This document shows positions 33,425 to 44,667 of a stretch of 64,000 bases of DNA, piece after piece. The stretch is from positions 53,611,793-53,675,792 of the forward strand of contig OX326961.1 in NCBI GenBank assembly GCA_946800325.1. Reading direction: 5' to 3'. Position 1 is the first letter of the stretch. Every line of letters begins with the position of its first letter. The DNA is from Luzula sylvatica (taxonomy: Eukaryota > Streptophyta > Magnoliopsida > Poales > Juncaceae). The position numbers and the translations under genes are program-made. The notes under the pieces were generated by a model, which was not told the origin of the DNA, ran no database searches, and worked only from the letters and a program-made list of their open reading frames with translations.

Positions 33425-36400
33425 AGATTTATTGGAGTATTAAAATGAAGACTCTTTTAATCGCGCAAGATTTATGGAAAATAGTAGAAGATTGAGTGAA
33501 AACGGCAAAAGAAGGAGAAACTTCCGATGCGGTAAAAGCAAAAAAGAATAAAGACGCAAAAGCTCTATACTTGATACAACAAATACTTTCACATAAATTA
33601 TTTCCGAAAATAATTGGAGCTAAAACGTCGAAAGAAGCGTGGGAGATTCTGCAAAAAGAATTCCAAGGAAACGAAAAAATGAGAACGGTTAAACTTTTGA
33701 CGTTTAAAAGAGAATTCCAAAATCTGAAGATGAAAGAGAATGAGACCCTCGAAGATTTTTTCTCCAATATTTTGGAAGTGATAAACCAAACAAAAGGTTT
33801 TGGCGAAGATTTGACCGATAAATCGGTTTGCGAAAAAATACTTATTAGTCTTTATTCAAAATACAACAATATGGCGTCTATTATCGATGAAACCAAAGAT
33901 ATTTCAACTCTTAGTGTCCATGACCTAATGGGTTCTTTAGAGATGCACGAATAACGATTAAATAGAGACACCGATCAATCTCTGGAGAGCGCATTTCAAT
34001 CAAAAATTGCCCTAACCGAACCATCAAATCAAAATACGGTTAAAGGAGAATTGTTACGTGGTGGTCGAAATGGTAGAGTTAGAGGTCGAGGAAGATTTGG
34101 TAGAGGAGGACTTAGAAGCAATTACCAAAATAACCAAGAGCGATGGTGCGGTGTGTGCAAAAGTTCAACTCATGCCGAAAAAGATTCTTGGAACAAACAA
34201 AATCCTCAGCGCCACAATTGCAGGAAGTTCGGCCATATAAAAAGAGATTGCCAATTGAAAACCAATGAACAAGCCAATTATACCGAAGAGAAATCCGACA
34301 ACGAAAATATTTTCTACGCATGTCAAGTAGACTTTGAGAAGAATAATGATGTGTGGTACGTCGATAGCGAGTGTAGCAACCATATGACCGGAATCGAATC
34401 GGTCTTAAGCAAAATCGACAAGACCTCCACTACTCAAATTACAATGGGAAATGGTGCGGTTGTTCGATCCAAAGAAAAATGGACAATTGCGATTGAGTCG
34501 AAGAAAGATCGAATGTTCATTCTAGATGTGTTGTTTCTTCCGGAGTTGGCACAAAATTTGTTGAGTGTTGGGCACTTGGTTGAGAATGGTCACACAGTCC
34601 ATTTTGAAGACGATTGTTGTAAAATTTATGAGAAGGCGAAAAATGGGAGTCAAGTAATAGCGAATATTAAAATGGAAAAAAATCAAAATTTTTCTCTCAC
34701 TCTTAAATCATCGAAACTTGTCGCTATGGCAACCGGTGCAAAAGATGTGTAATGGTTGTTGCATAAAAGACTCGGTCATGTAAATTTTGGGAGTTTTAGA
34801 TTCTTGAGCAAGAAAAATATGGTCTACGGTTTACCGGATATTGAAGAGAATGGTGATGTGGGTGAAGTGTGTGCTCTCGGTAAAATACACCGAGAACCAT
34901 TTCCGAAAGAAAATGAGTGGAGAACGACAAAACCATTGGAGCTTGTGTATACCGATGTGTATGGTCCGATGAAGACACCTTCACAAGGCGGTAACCGATA
35001 TTTCATTATCTTCATAGACGATTACTCGAGGATGTGCTGGATTTATTTCATTAAACAAAAATCTGATGCATTTTCTATCTTTAAGAAGTTTCAAAGGATG
35101 GTTGAGAAGCAAATTGGATGTGTCATTAAGAAGTTACGAAGTGATTGAGGTGGCGAATATAACTCTAAAGAGTTCGACAAATTTTGTGAAGATATCGGTT
35201 TGGAGAGACAGTTGACGGTTGGATATACACCCGAACAAAATGGTGTTTCCGAAAAAAAGAATCGGACAATCGTTGAGATGTCACGAGCGATGTTGAATGA
35301 GAAGAGTCTCCCGACTATTTTTTGGGCCGAGGCTGCGTATACCTCGGTTTATTTGTTAAATCGATGTCTGACAAAAGCGGTGAAAGATAAAATGCCGTTT
35401 GAAGTGTGGTCCGGTGGTAGAAAATCATCGGTCAATCACTTGCGAATTTTTGGATATATTTGCTACGCGCATGTTCCGAAAGAGATAAGCCATGTGTTTG
35501 AAGAAAAAGGAGAGAAGTGTGTCTTTGTGGGTTATAGCTCAAAATCAAAGGGTTATAAACTCTTTAGTTTGAAAAGAAATAAATTCATAACAATCCGCGA
35601 TGTGATTTTCAACGAAAAAGATAAGTGGGATTGGAAAGGAAAAGGAGTTGAAGATGTCCCCGTGTTGGTAGAACAAAAACAATCCAGGCCGCGAGTTGAG
35701 GAAAATAATAATGAAGATGAAAGTGAAGAAGAAGAAGAAATACCGCGATCTCCTCCGACAAATATCGCGTCGAGTTCGTCAACACGAAAACCAACACGGT
35801 AAAAATGAAAAGATTGAGTGATATTTATTTGAATTGTATTTTACGTATCATAGAACCGGCATGGTTTTGAACAAGCGGTTCAAAATGAAGTTTGGAGAAA
35901 ATAGATGGAAGAAGAATTAAAAATGATTGAGAAAAACGAAACGTGAGAGTTAGTCGAGAAACCGAACGAGAAAAGTATAATCGGGTTGAAGTGGATCTAT
36001 ATGATGAAAACGAATCCGGATGGATTGGTTCATAAATACAAGGCAAGACTAGTTGGGAAATGATACTCTCAACAACCCGGTACCGACTATCAAGAGACGT
36101 TTGTGCCGGTGGCAAGACACGAGACGATTAGGTTGTTGATTGCATTAGCCGCGCATAAAGGTTTGAAACTATACCAACTTGATGTGAAATTTGTTTTTCT
36201 AAATGGTGTATTGAAAGAGGAGGTGTACGTGGAGCAACCGCAATGATTTGTGGTTGATGAAGACGACAACAAGGTGTACAAATTGAAGAAGGTTTTGTAT
36301 GGGCTGAAACAAGCACCCCGTGCATGATATAGCAATATTGATGCGTATTTCACCGAAAAAGGATTTAAATGGACTCCGAGTGAACCAACCATTTACATTA

Positions 36401-36734
36401 AGCAAGACAAAACCGGTATGATTATCGTTTCTCTTTATGTCGATGATTTAATTGTTACCGGTAGTGTTGAAAAGATGGTTCAAGAACGATATGTTGAAGA
36501 AATATGAGATGAATGATTTGGGGTTACTTCATTATTTTTTGGGTATTGAGATTAATCAAACAGATGATGGAGTTTTTATTTCGCAAATGAAGTATGCCCA
36601 AAATACTCTCTCTAAATTTAAAATGGAGAATTGTAATCCGGCGACGATACCGATTTGGTGAATGAGAAATTGATGAAAGAAGATGGTAGTGGTGATGCTG
36701 ATGAATCGACCTATAGAAATTTAGTCAGTAGCTT

Positions 36735-36788
36735 ATTATAGTGTTGTAGTGCTTATTATATCAGATGTGTTGTAGTGCTTATTATATC
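36735..36788 (+). other. Transposon-end footprint inside element F
   Basis: The 9-bp phrase CTTATTATA occurs three times, separated by GTGTTGTAGTG and TCAGATGTGTTGTAGTG. The latter equals the terminal bases of the CACTA-like end at 57967-57982. An uninterrupted copia frame would read ...SLLYLAITRPD with one CTTATTATA. It looks like remains of two insertion/excision events. Confidence 0.65.
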
Positions 36789-37640
36789 TTGCCATTACGA
36801 GACCCGACATTATGTATGCAGCGGGTTTGTTATCTCGGTTCATGAGTAAGCCGAGTAAATTACACTTTGGAGTTGCAAAGAGATTGTTGCGATACATACA
36901 AGGTACCAAAGATTTTGGACTTATGTATGAGAATAATGAGAAAGCGAAAATAGAATTGGTTGGATTTTGTGATAGTAATTGGGCCGGTAGTGTGGATGAC
37001 ATGAGAAGCACATCCGGTTACGCGTTTACCCTCGGATCGGGTATATTTTCGTGGGCCTCGAAGAAGCAAGAACGAGTCGCGCTTTCAACAGCGAAGGCGG
37101 AATACGTGTCGGCAAATGAAACTGCGAGACAAATCGAATGGCTGAGGAAGGTGTTAGAAGACATGGGGGAGAAACAAGAAACCGCCACGGTTCTTTTTTG
37201 CGATAATCAATCCGCGATAGCCATGTCAAAAGATTCCGTCTTTCATAGTCGAACAAAGCATATCAAACTACGTCATCATTTTATTCGTGAAGTGGTTGGA
37301 GATGATGAACTCGTTGTCAAGCATGTCAAATCCGAAAATCAATTGGCGGACGTTTTCCAAGCGAGAAGTTCGTTCATTTTCGAGAAATGAAGGAGATGAC
37401 GAATAAAAGCATTAAGGGGAGTATTAAAATAAATTAATGCTTTCATATTTTATTTAGTAATATTAATATTATGAGATGTATTTGAAATTAAGTGATGCCC
37501 TTCCGGAATAGATACATGCATGAATATTGAATAGGGTGCATGAATATTGAATATGGTGACTTTTGGTTAGATAGGGTGTGTCTTTCGGAGTTACTTATCA
37601 ACCCTATATAAATCCTCTACTGTAGCATCAATGAGAGAAA

Positions 37641-37641
<1 letters not shown>

Positions 37642-37711
<70 letters not shown>
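37642..37711. repeat. (AT)n microsatellite
   Basis: About 35 uninterrupted AT units within the presumed 3' LTR region of element F. Confidence 0.98.
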
Positions 37712-37716
<5 letters not shown>

Positions 37717-37870
37717 ATATGAAGAAATAATTCATTTGCTCTCTGTCTTCTTGCGTGTTATTTCCACTTCAGTGGATTTCTTTAATCATGTGTTGCTTTG
37801 CTATTGATCCTCAAAGCCACAAATCACCACACTTTTTCAATTATAATCATTAAATTAATCTAATTCCAAC

Positions 37871-37994
37871 TGTTCCTTTATATGCCTGAACAGGATTGGG
37901 TATTTCGATTCCGGGGTTTTAGTAGGTCTTAGGGTTTACATAGGTATTACATGCCAGAATCTAATTCTGAATTTTGACCATAAGAGTCGTATTA
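37871..37994. repeat. Right copy of the ~110-bp host duplication flanking element F
   Basis: TATATGCCTGAACAGGATTG...CATAAGAGTCGTATTA. It matches 56358-56475 somewhat better than the left copy does. Its end is the TTA target of the Tourist-like element that starts at 37995. Confidence 0.8.
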
Positions 37995-38677
37995 GGCGTG
38001 TTTGCTAGGGCAGTTTAGTATAGCAGCAGAAAACTAGTAGTTGCAGGAAACTAATAGATGAATATCAGGAAACTGTGATAGCAGGAATATGCAAAAACTA
38101 TGAGTGTAGTAGGGATGTCAATGGGTCGGGTTTGGATCGGGTATAGGCTCACCCATACCCTTACTCATCTTAATCGGGTAATACCCATACCCGATCCGTC
38201 AACTAAACGGGTAATTTTACCCGCCCCGTTTAGTACCCGCGGGTATTCGGATTACCCACGGGAAATTTTACCCACGCATATACATATACAAAAATAATGA
38301 AATATACGAACGATATATATATTTTTTTTCAAATTAAAATGACATTATAGATTCATATAACGTAATAATATCACAAAATGACAAAATAGACAACAAAATA
38401 TTTTTAAACATAAATTATGAACCGTGAATTAACATAAATTGTATAATAGTACTAAAATTGGTAGAAACATAAAATGACCATAAAAAAAAATCAAGGAAAT
38501 TATTTATTTTAGTTTATTTACTGAACAAATAAAATAATAAATTGTATAATAAATAATCAATAGAAAACATGGATTAAAACCAATAAAAAATAAGCAAAAA
38601 TATTAATATAATAAGGGTTACTAAGAATCGGGTTCGGGTCGGGTATACCCACGGGTCGGGTACGGCTTCACCCATAC

Positions 38678-39638
38678 TGAAGGAAATACAGTTACAGATC
38701 AACTAGTAGATTGTACATATGAGGGTAGATGAACGTACGCGTTCGTCGGAGCGATTGGATGCATAATAAGATTATGCAAATATCTCAGAAATTACATAGT
38801 CCGTCATGACGCACCATATGGTTCGTCATGACGCACAGTAATGTATTTCTGTAGAAGCCAATATGTGAGTATATAGTCATGACGCATCATATTGTGCGTC
38901 ATGACGGTGGTGCGTCATGACGCACCGCTATGTCCGTCATGACGGAGCATATTATAACGGCTAGATCTCAGTACCTGTGACAGGTGCATCACGACGCACC
39001 ATATCGTGCGTCATGACGCACTGTGATCCGAATTCTGGATTAGCAGTTTTGATACTCATTAATACCTCATTAATTTCACAAATCAATATAAGATATGTGG
39101 ATTCTTCTTCTTCCTCTCTTTGGCTGCTAGACCTAATTGTGAAAGAGAAAGAGATGGACTTGTGTGACAAGTAAAAGGGGATCTAGAGATTATTTTGAGC
39201 AAGCTTGCAGGAATTTTAGGGGAATTCGCCGCAACCGAAAGACGTGAGCTCGAGGTGGATACGAGTAGAGGAATCTCAACTGAGATTCTGGACTATGATC
39301 TAACGAGAGCTAAGTCGAGCAAGGTCGAAGACAAATCGGATAAATTCCGGTTGTATACGACAAATCGGAGCTTCGAACAAGGTGTCGAATCGCGCGGGCG
39401 TGGGACGTGCGTGTTGCCGGGATCGAAGCAAAGAGCAAAGCAACTACGCGAGGATCAACCCTTCACCGTGATTAATTTCACGTGGTATGATTCTCTATGA
39501 ATTAAGAGTTAATATCATAGGTTTAGTTGCATTTACATGATTCGTACTTTCGAGTCGATGACGTGGTCCTCGGGATCGGGTCGGACCGGGCCTCTCAATC
39601 CGCTGCGCGGGGCTCGGTATTGACGCCGATAACCAACA
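38678..39638 (+). repeat. Solo LTR (element C family) inside the hAT-like element
   Basis: Begins TGAAGGAAATACAGTTACAG and ends AACCAACA, 961 bp, flanked by CATAC on both sides (38673-38677 and 39639-39643). Its start and its GC-rich end (GACCGGGCC...CCGCTGCGCGGG) match the element C LTR. No internal retrotransposon sequence remains, so it arose by LTR-LTR recombination. Confidence 0.85.
38798..39022 (+). repeat. Palindrome array in solo LTR (CGTCATGACG type)
   Basis: About eight motifs with the core CGTCATGACG, such as the 18-bp palindrome GGTGCGTCATGACGCACC and TCCGTCATGACGGA. Each holds TGACG in both orientations. TGACG is the core bound by plant TGA-type bZIP factors (established knowledge); binding here is inference. 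The related LTR at 15648-16632 has no such array. Confidence 0.88.
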
Positions 39639-40109
39639 CATACCCTACCCGACCCGAGCCGGGTATTTTTTAATCGGGTATTACCCGACCCGTGGGTAGG
39701 CTTAATCGGGTATTACCCGACCCCTCCGGGTCGGGTACCCGTTGGGAACGGGTATTACCCAACCCATTGACATCCCTAGAGTGTTGGATGTTTAAAAGGT
39801 GTTGGATGAAAACCATAGGATTAGAAGTAACAAATGAATAAAATATTGTAGAATTGTATTATTTCACATGAAATTCTATAACTATCATATTTATTTCTTA
39901 ATCATATTAAAATATTATAATTATGTCACATAAATAAATCATACCAATAATTTAAAATGAATATTTTTTAAATAATGCAAATGAAAGAAAAATAATTTTA
40001 GAGAATATTATTTTTGTAATACAACTTATTTTTCAAAAATATTATTTTTTTAATATCATTAATTTGTAGAAAATATTATTTTTTAATGCAACTAAATTTT
40101 ATATATTAT

Positions 40110-41575
40110 CATTTAGAGAGTTTCCGATACGAATACGGGTACGAAAACGATATACGATGTCTGATTGCCGATTTCGGAAACGAATATGGTATCCAATATC
40201 TAATACAAATACAAATACGGTATATGATATTCGATATTTGATTTTCGAATACAAATACGGTACCCGATACGAATACGAATACGAATACGAATACGAATAC
40301 GAATACGAATACGAATACGGATACAAATACAGGTACGAATACGATATTTGATATTTGATATTCGATTTTGGATACGAATACAATATCGGTATTTAACATA
40401 AATAAATCCTACCAATAATTTACAATTTGTATTTTTTAAATAATACAAATGAAAAATGAATATAAAATATAAAAATGCTATTAAAAAAATTGAGCATTAA
40501 TAAATTGAACATAAAATATATAATTCATCATAAAAGATTAAATATAAAAATTGAACATAAAAATTGAGCATAAAAATTAAACAACATTAATCATTTTCTC
40601 TCTCCTTTCCTACACAAAAATCCACTCGGATTGGATTTTTGCAAAGTCAAGGAAATAAGCATATATTCCTAGGATCCCGAGAATACTATATCCAAACCTA
40701 GGAATATTTTGTTGCACCCAAACACTGCTTTTTAAAATTGATGAGAAACTTAGGATTCTTTACTTCCTAGCCCCCCAACCTTACCCACCTAACAGCCCCC
40801 AAACCTTACTCACCGAACAGCCCCAAACTCAGGAATCTTTACTCAAAAATCCTTTATTAGGGTGTTCGGCAGTGGAGTTTTTACATATGGTTTCCATAGG
40901 ACATAAAATTTTCCAAGGATTAAAATTTGTGGTGTTCGGTTAGGCTTTAGGAATGGTAGTTTTGTGTTCCAAAATTCAAGAAACGAAGGAAATCAAGGGG
41001 AAAAGGTTCGATTTCAAACCTTACCTCCAAGTGGAATTTTCGGAGGAAGACAAGTTATAAAGTATGAATCTATGATGGCTAGTCTAATTATTAAATTAAT
41101 TCATGCACCGCTTTTCATAGACAACATAAAACATATAAGTTTATTCATGCATAATTTTCATGATTTTTTCATGTATTATTTTTATTTATATTATTTAATT
41201 AATTATTAAATTAATTTATGTAATAAGTTTATTTATAAACTGTAACTATCTAATTTTATTTGTTTATTTTAAATAATTATTTTATTTTATTTTATTTATT
41301 TTATTGTATTTAATATAATTTGAACGAATTAGTATTCGAAATCGGATATCGGATACCGTATATCGTATTTGTATCTATATTTGTATCGGATATCGGACAC
41401 CGTATAAAAAAATATATTCTCGAAATTCTATATTGGATATCGGACACTATATTCATATTCATATCCGAAATCGGGTATCGAATATCATGTTCAAAATTGG
41501 ATATCGGATACCGTATACCGTATACCGTATTCGTATCCGGAATTGGATATCCGATACCGTATTCGTGATATTTTT
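40110..41575. repeat. Region with GATACGAATACG-type repeats in opposite orientations
   Basis: Left part 40110-40400 (with a pure GAATAC hexanucleotide run at about 40268-40320) and right part 41320-41570 (GGATATCGGATACCGTAT phrases) are rich in the same words in inverse orientation. This suggests the subterminal repeats of another DNA transposon. Exact ends and a target duplication could not be fixed. The Tyr/Ser-periodic ORFs here are repeat artefacts. Confidence 0.5.
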
Positions 41576-41607
41576 TTAATTGCTCCTGAGTTTACATGTT
41601 AATTGTA

Positions 41608-41662
41608 AAGATTAATAATAATAATAATAATTATTATTATAATAATAACAATGTATTTAGAA

Positions 41663-41708
<46 letters not shown>

Positions 41709-41830
41709 GTAATAGTAATACGTAATAATAATACATAATTAAAAATGTAGTTAGAAATTAATAATAATAATACATAATTAAAAATGTATTTATTAATAAT
41801 AATAATAATAATAATAATACATAATTAAAA
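41608..41830. repeat. (AAT)n microsatellite cluster
   Basis: Several AAT/ATA runs separated by TACATAATTAAAAATG phrases that are themselves repeated three times. Confidence 0.9.
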
Positions 41831-42202
41831 ATGCATTTAGAAATTAATAATATGATTGAGAAATAAATATGATAATTATAAAATTTCATAAAAAATAATA
41901 CAATTATGGAATATTTTATTTATTTCCAACATCTAATTCTATGATTTTCATCAAACACCTTTTAAACATCATACACTCATAGTTGTTGCATATTCCAGCT
42001 ATCGAAGTTTCCTGATATTCATATCTTGGTTTCCTGCAACTGCGAGTTTCTTGTTGCTATACAAAACTGACCTAGCAAACAAGCCTTAAGCAATTTATAT
42101 TCCTAGTTTTAGCAGAGGTGTTCAGTTATATTATAGAAATATTGGTTAGTGTCGAACTAAAGTTAATCTTTAATAGAGGATGCAATCATGTAAACACTTT
42201 TA

Positions 42203-43022
42203 GGGTGTGTTTGGATTGTGGTAATGTGGGATTATCACGGTTATTACATTCGTTGGAATGTGATTCTCGGGAATGACATTCGCATTGACTAATAATATTT
42301 GTGTTTGGTTAGTTTTTTGGATTCCGAGGAAAATAATATGTCCATGTTTGTTTTGACATTATGATTATTTGGTAAAGTGAATGAAATTACAATAGTACCA
42401 TTTCTTGTAGAATAATTAAATAATCAATAATTTCATGATACGTCATTAATAAAAATAAACAATATAACTATTTAATCAATTATAATTATACATTTAGAAG
42501 GAGGATATCAAGCCCCAATATATTTTTGTGCTTAAAATAATTATAATTATATTATATTTATTAATTATTATAATTAATAATATTATATTTATTATAACTA
42601 ATAATATTATAATTAGTATACTACAATTAATAAGTATATTATAATTATTTAATAATTATATTATAATTATAATTATTTAATAATTATATTACATTTAATT
42701 TATATAATATTTTTTTAAAATAAATATAATTTATTTTAATTATAACTACAATTATCTAATTATATTTAATTTACAAATAATCAAAGAAATGTTCCAAAAA
42801 ATAAATAATATAATAAATAATGGATATTTTCGTAAATATCATGAGAATGTCACATTACCATCATTTTTGGTGAAAATCATCTCTCATGATTCATGAGAAT
42901 TTGTCACATCATTCGAATGTAACATTCCCGTAGAATTCTCATGATGTGCCATAGAAGGCAATCACATTTCCATAACCTAATTTTCCAAAAAAAACTACAA
43001 CTTTCATGATCCAAATACATCC
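42203..43022. mobile_element. Tourist-like MITE (820 bp)
   Basis: Ends GGGTGTGTTTGGATTGTGG and the inverse of CTTTCATGATCCAAATACATCC. Target duplication TTA (42200-42202 and 43023-43025). Empty sites are seen at about 18865 (ACACTTTCAATTAAT) and 56579 (ACACTTTAAATTAATT). AT-rich interior, no ORF. Confidence 0.85.
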
Positions 43023-43323
43023 TTAATTAATTAAATAATAAACAACTCCTCACAGCTTGCCAAGCAAGTTGGGAATAAGCCTCATGTAGAGCATTTGAAA
43101 CCCCTACTTAGGTTTGCAAATCACTAATCCTCAATTCTTGCAAATCATTTTGATCTGTTCCAACGAATGAAGTTCTGAAAAAATTTCAGCTAATCTCATT
43201 CCAATCCAATCTGAATTCCAAAAATGTATTAAACTTTCACTTGTAATTTCAATTTCACACTTGAATTGAAAAAGTCATACAATTTGGTCATCATTCCAAA
43301 TTATGAATATCCAGGTTTGTATT

Positions 43324-43962
43324 CAGGGGTGTCCAAGGTTCAAATCCGGTTCGTGGTCATACCAGATCTATATCCATATTATTTTTCGGATACGGAATTA
43401 TTCGTATCCGGATATGTTTCGGATAGTAAATGAATAAAAATACGATTCGGATATTGTCATATACGGATACGGTTCATTTTTCGATATTAAAACAGATACT
43501 ATGTTACGATAACATAATTTATTTTTTAACTATAAATATATATAGTTTATTAATTTATGACATGAACGATATATATGATTATATTTAACTCTGATTTTAC
43601 GATTGTGATTATAAATAACTCACAAATCATCAATTCCTACATGATTTTTCAATATATATATAGGGGAGTTCTATGATAGATTCATTTTCTTATGATAGAC
43701 CTATTTTCAAAAAAAAAAAAAATTCCAATATTTGTTAACTAAATGATTTTTTTTTGTAAGATTCAAATGTATATTTATCATTTAATGCTATGCAAAACAT
43801 AAATTTTGTATAATTAATTGATAAATACATAAAATATCTTAAATTAGTAACCATATCAATATCCGGATCCATTCAGATCCGGTTATTTTTTTCGAATCCG
43901 GATATTCGTTTCAGATACGGTGTAGGTTGGTTCGGGCAATGCCCACATCACTGACACCCCTG
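43324..43962. mobile_element. hAT-like MITE, copy 1
   Basis: Inverted ends CAGGGGTGTCC... and ...TGACACCCCTG, interior rich in ATCCGGATACGG words. Related to 58264-59031. The left flank is TTTGTATT but the right flank is GCATACG-type host sequence (CCTAGAAT), so some host DNA next to it was lost. Confidence 0.78.
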
Positions 43963-44343
43963 CCTAGAATACTTGCATACGACGAGCAGGGTGACGGCGA
44001 GTTCGTGAGCTTTTGAACCTGGCGCGACCTGGCAAATATATGGGTGTGTCTCCCCTCAATTTGAGGGGTGTAATTTGGCCCAGGATAATAATTCGGATTT
44101 TTTTAATAATATGTACATACATAACAAATTGGAGGTACGTAAATGCCAACCGAGTTCTTATACTGGGTCGAGCCTGACCATAGACTAGGTAGGGTAAGTT
44201 AAATCACTTACTAATCCTACAACAAACTATGTGCACATTTTTCCTGTTGTCAATATATTAAAAGACTTGCATTTTTTTTCAAATAAAAGAAATTCATTAA
44301 TACAACTTCGCTATATAAATTCAAATTTATGGCAAGAAAATTA

Positions 44344-44667
44344 TCAAACAAAACGAAAAAAACAATTTGTTTGTCTTGGATGCCATGTCGAAAAAGTACT
44401 CGTCACCTGTCCCTTCCATCCGAGAAGCAGACATTCGTTGTCATTCTCGACAAAAAAATCCTTATTGTGAACTTCTCTCATCTTATTCTTGATTTTCTTG
44501 AATATTGCTCGATCCAGACGAAACTGCTCAAATCCCGCTCTCGAGTTCCTGCAATGCCATTGCTTATAAGTTTCTGGCCTTACAAACCTTTCCGACCCCT
44601 CACATGCTATCACATTAATCGCCACAGGGCCCCATACATTATTTTCTAAGAACCACCTTTGTTTATT
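44344..44667 (-). pseudogene. GRAS-2A, C-terminal fragment
   Basis: The SAW part of a subtype-A GRAS gene (ACEGSERFVRPETYKQWHCRN...LLLGWKGQVTSTFSTWHPRQTN), ending at 44344. It is cut from the rest by the LINE at 44668-46506. The insertion point is within NKQRW, about residue 497 of the GRAS-3A numbering. The 16-bp LINE target duplication forms its upstream edge. Confidence 0.87.

Larger units (their letters stand above)
33430..37870 (+). pseudogene. Element F: decayed copia element, 5'-truncated
   Basis: Pol order is visible in pieces. Gag starts abruptly in YWSIKMKTLLIAQDLW with a stop nearby (33493). Next come the gag core (33496-33954), a nucleocapsid with NCRKFGHIKRDC, and a protease with DSECSNHMTG where DSGCSNHMTG is usual, so the catalytic Gly is changed (34051-34752). 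Integrase has YTDVYGP and PEQNGVSEKKNRT (34756-35802). RT has LYVDDLIVTG (about 36432), and RNase H has DSNWAGSVDDMRSTSGYAF and LFCDNQSAI (36812-37390). Many stops and shifts. A GGGGAGTATTAAAAT tract at about 37418 may be the polypurine tract and a mutated 3' LTR start. No 5' LTR or primer site exists. Confidence 0.85.
38110..39778. mobile_element. hAT-like non-autonomous element nested in the Tourist-like element
   Basis: Terminal inverted repeats TAGGGATGTCAATGGGTCGG / ...AACCCATTGACATCCCTA. Flanks GAGTGTAG (38102-38109) and GAGTGTTG (39779-39786) agree in 7 of 8 bases, the 8-bp duplication expected for hAT. Its body is rich in GGGTCGGGTA / TACCCGACCC phrases in both orientations. No transposase. 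A solo LTR sits inside. Confidence 0.82.
37995..42085. mobile_element. Tourist/PIF-Harbinger-like element with long inverted repeats (4.1 kb, holding nested elements)
   Basis: The ends are inverted repeats of about 110 bp: GGCGTGTTTGCTAGGGCAGTT at the left and the complement of GCTAGGTCAG...TAGCAAACAAGCC at the right, with matches continuing through AAACTATGAGTGTA. They are flanked by the 3-bp target duplication TTA (37992-37994 and 42086-42088), typical of this superfamily. The empty site is seen at about 56470 (GTCATATTAAGGAATTT). No transposase was found. It contains a hAT-like element (38110-39778), a region of GATACGAATACG repeats (40110-41570) and AAT repeats. Confidence 0.85.

Noticed and set aside
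38100..39500. Short ORFs across the hAT-like element and solo LTR
   Set aside because: They are not conserved with the related LTR at 15648-16632 and cross element boundaries.
40099..40448. Tyr/Ser-, Val/Phe- and Arg/Ile-periodic ORFs on both strands
   Set aside because: They come from the GAATAC hexanucleotide repeat and appear in several frames at once.
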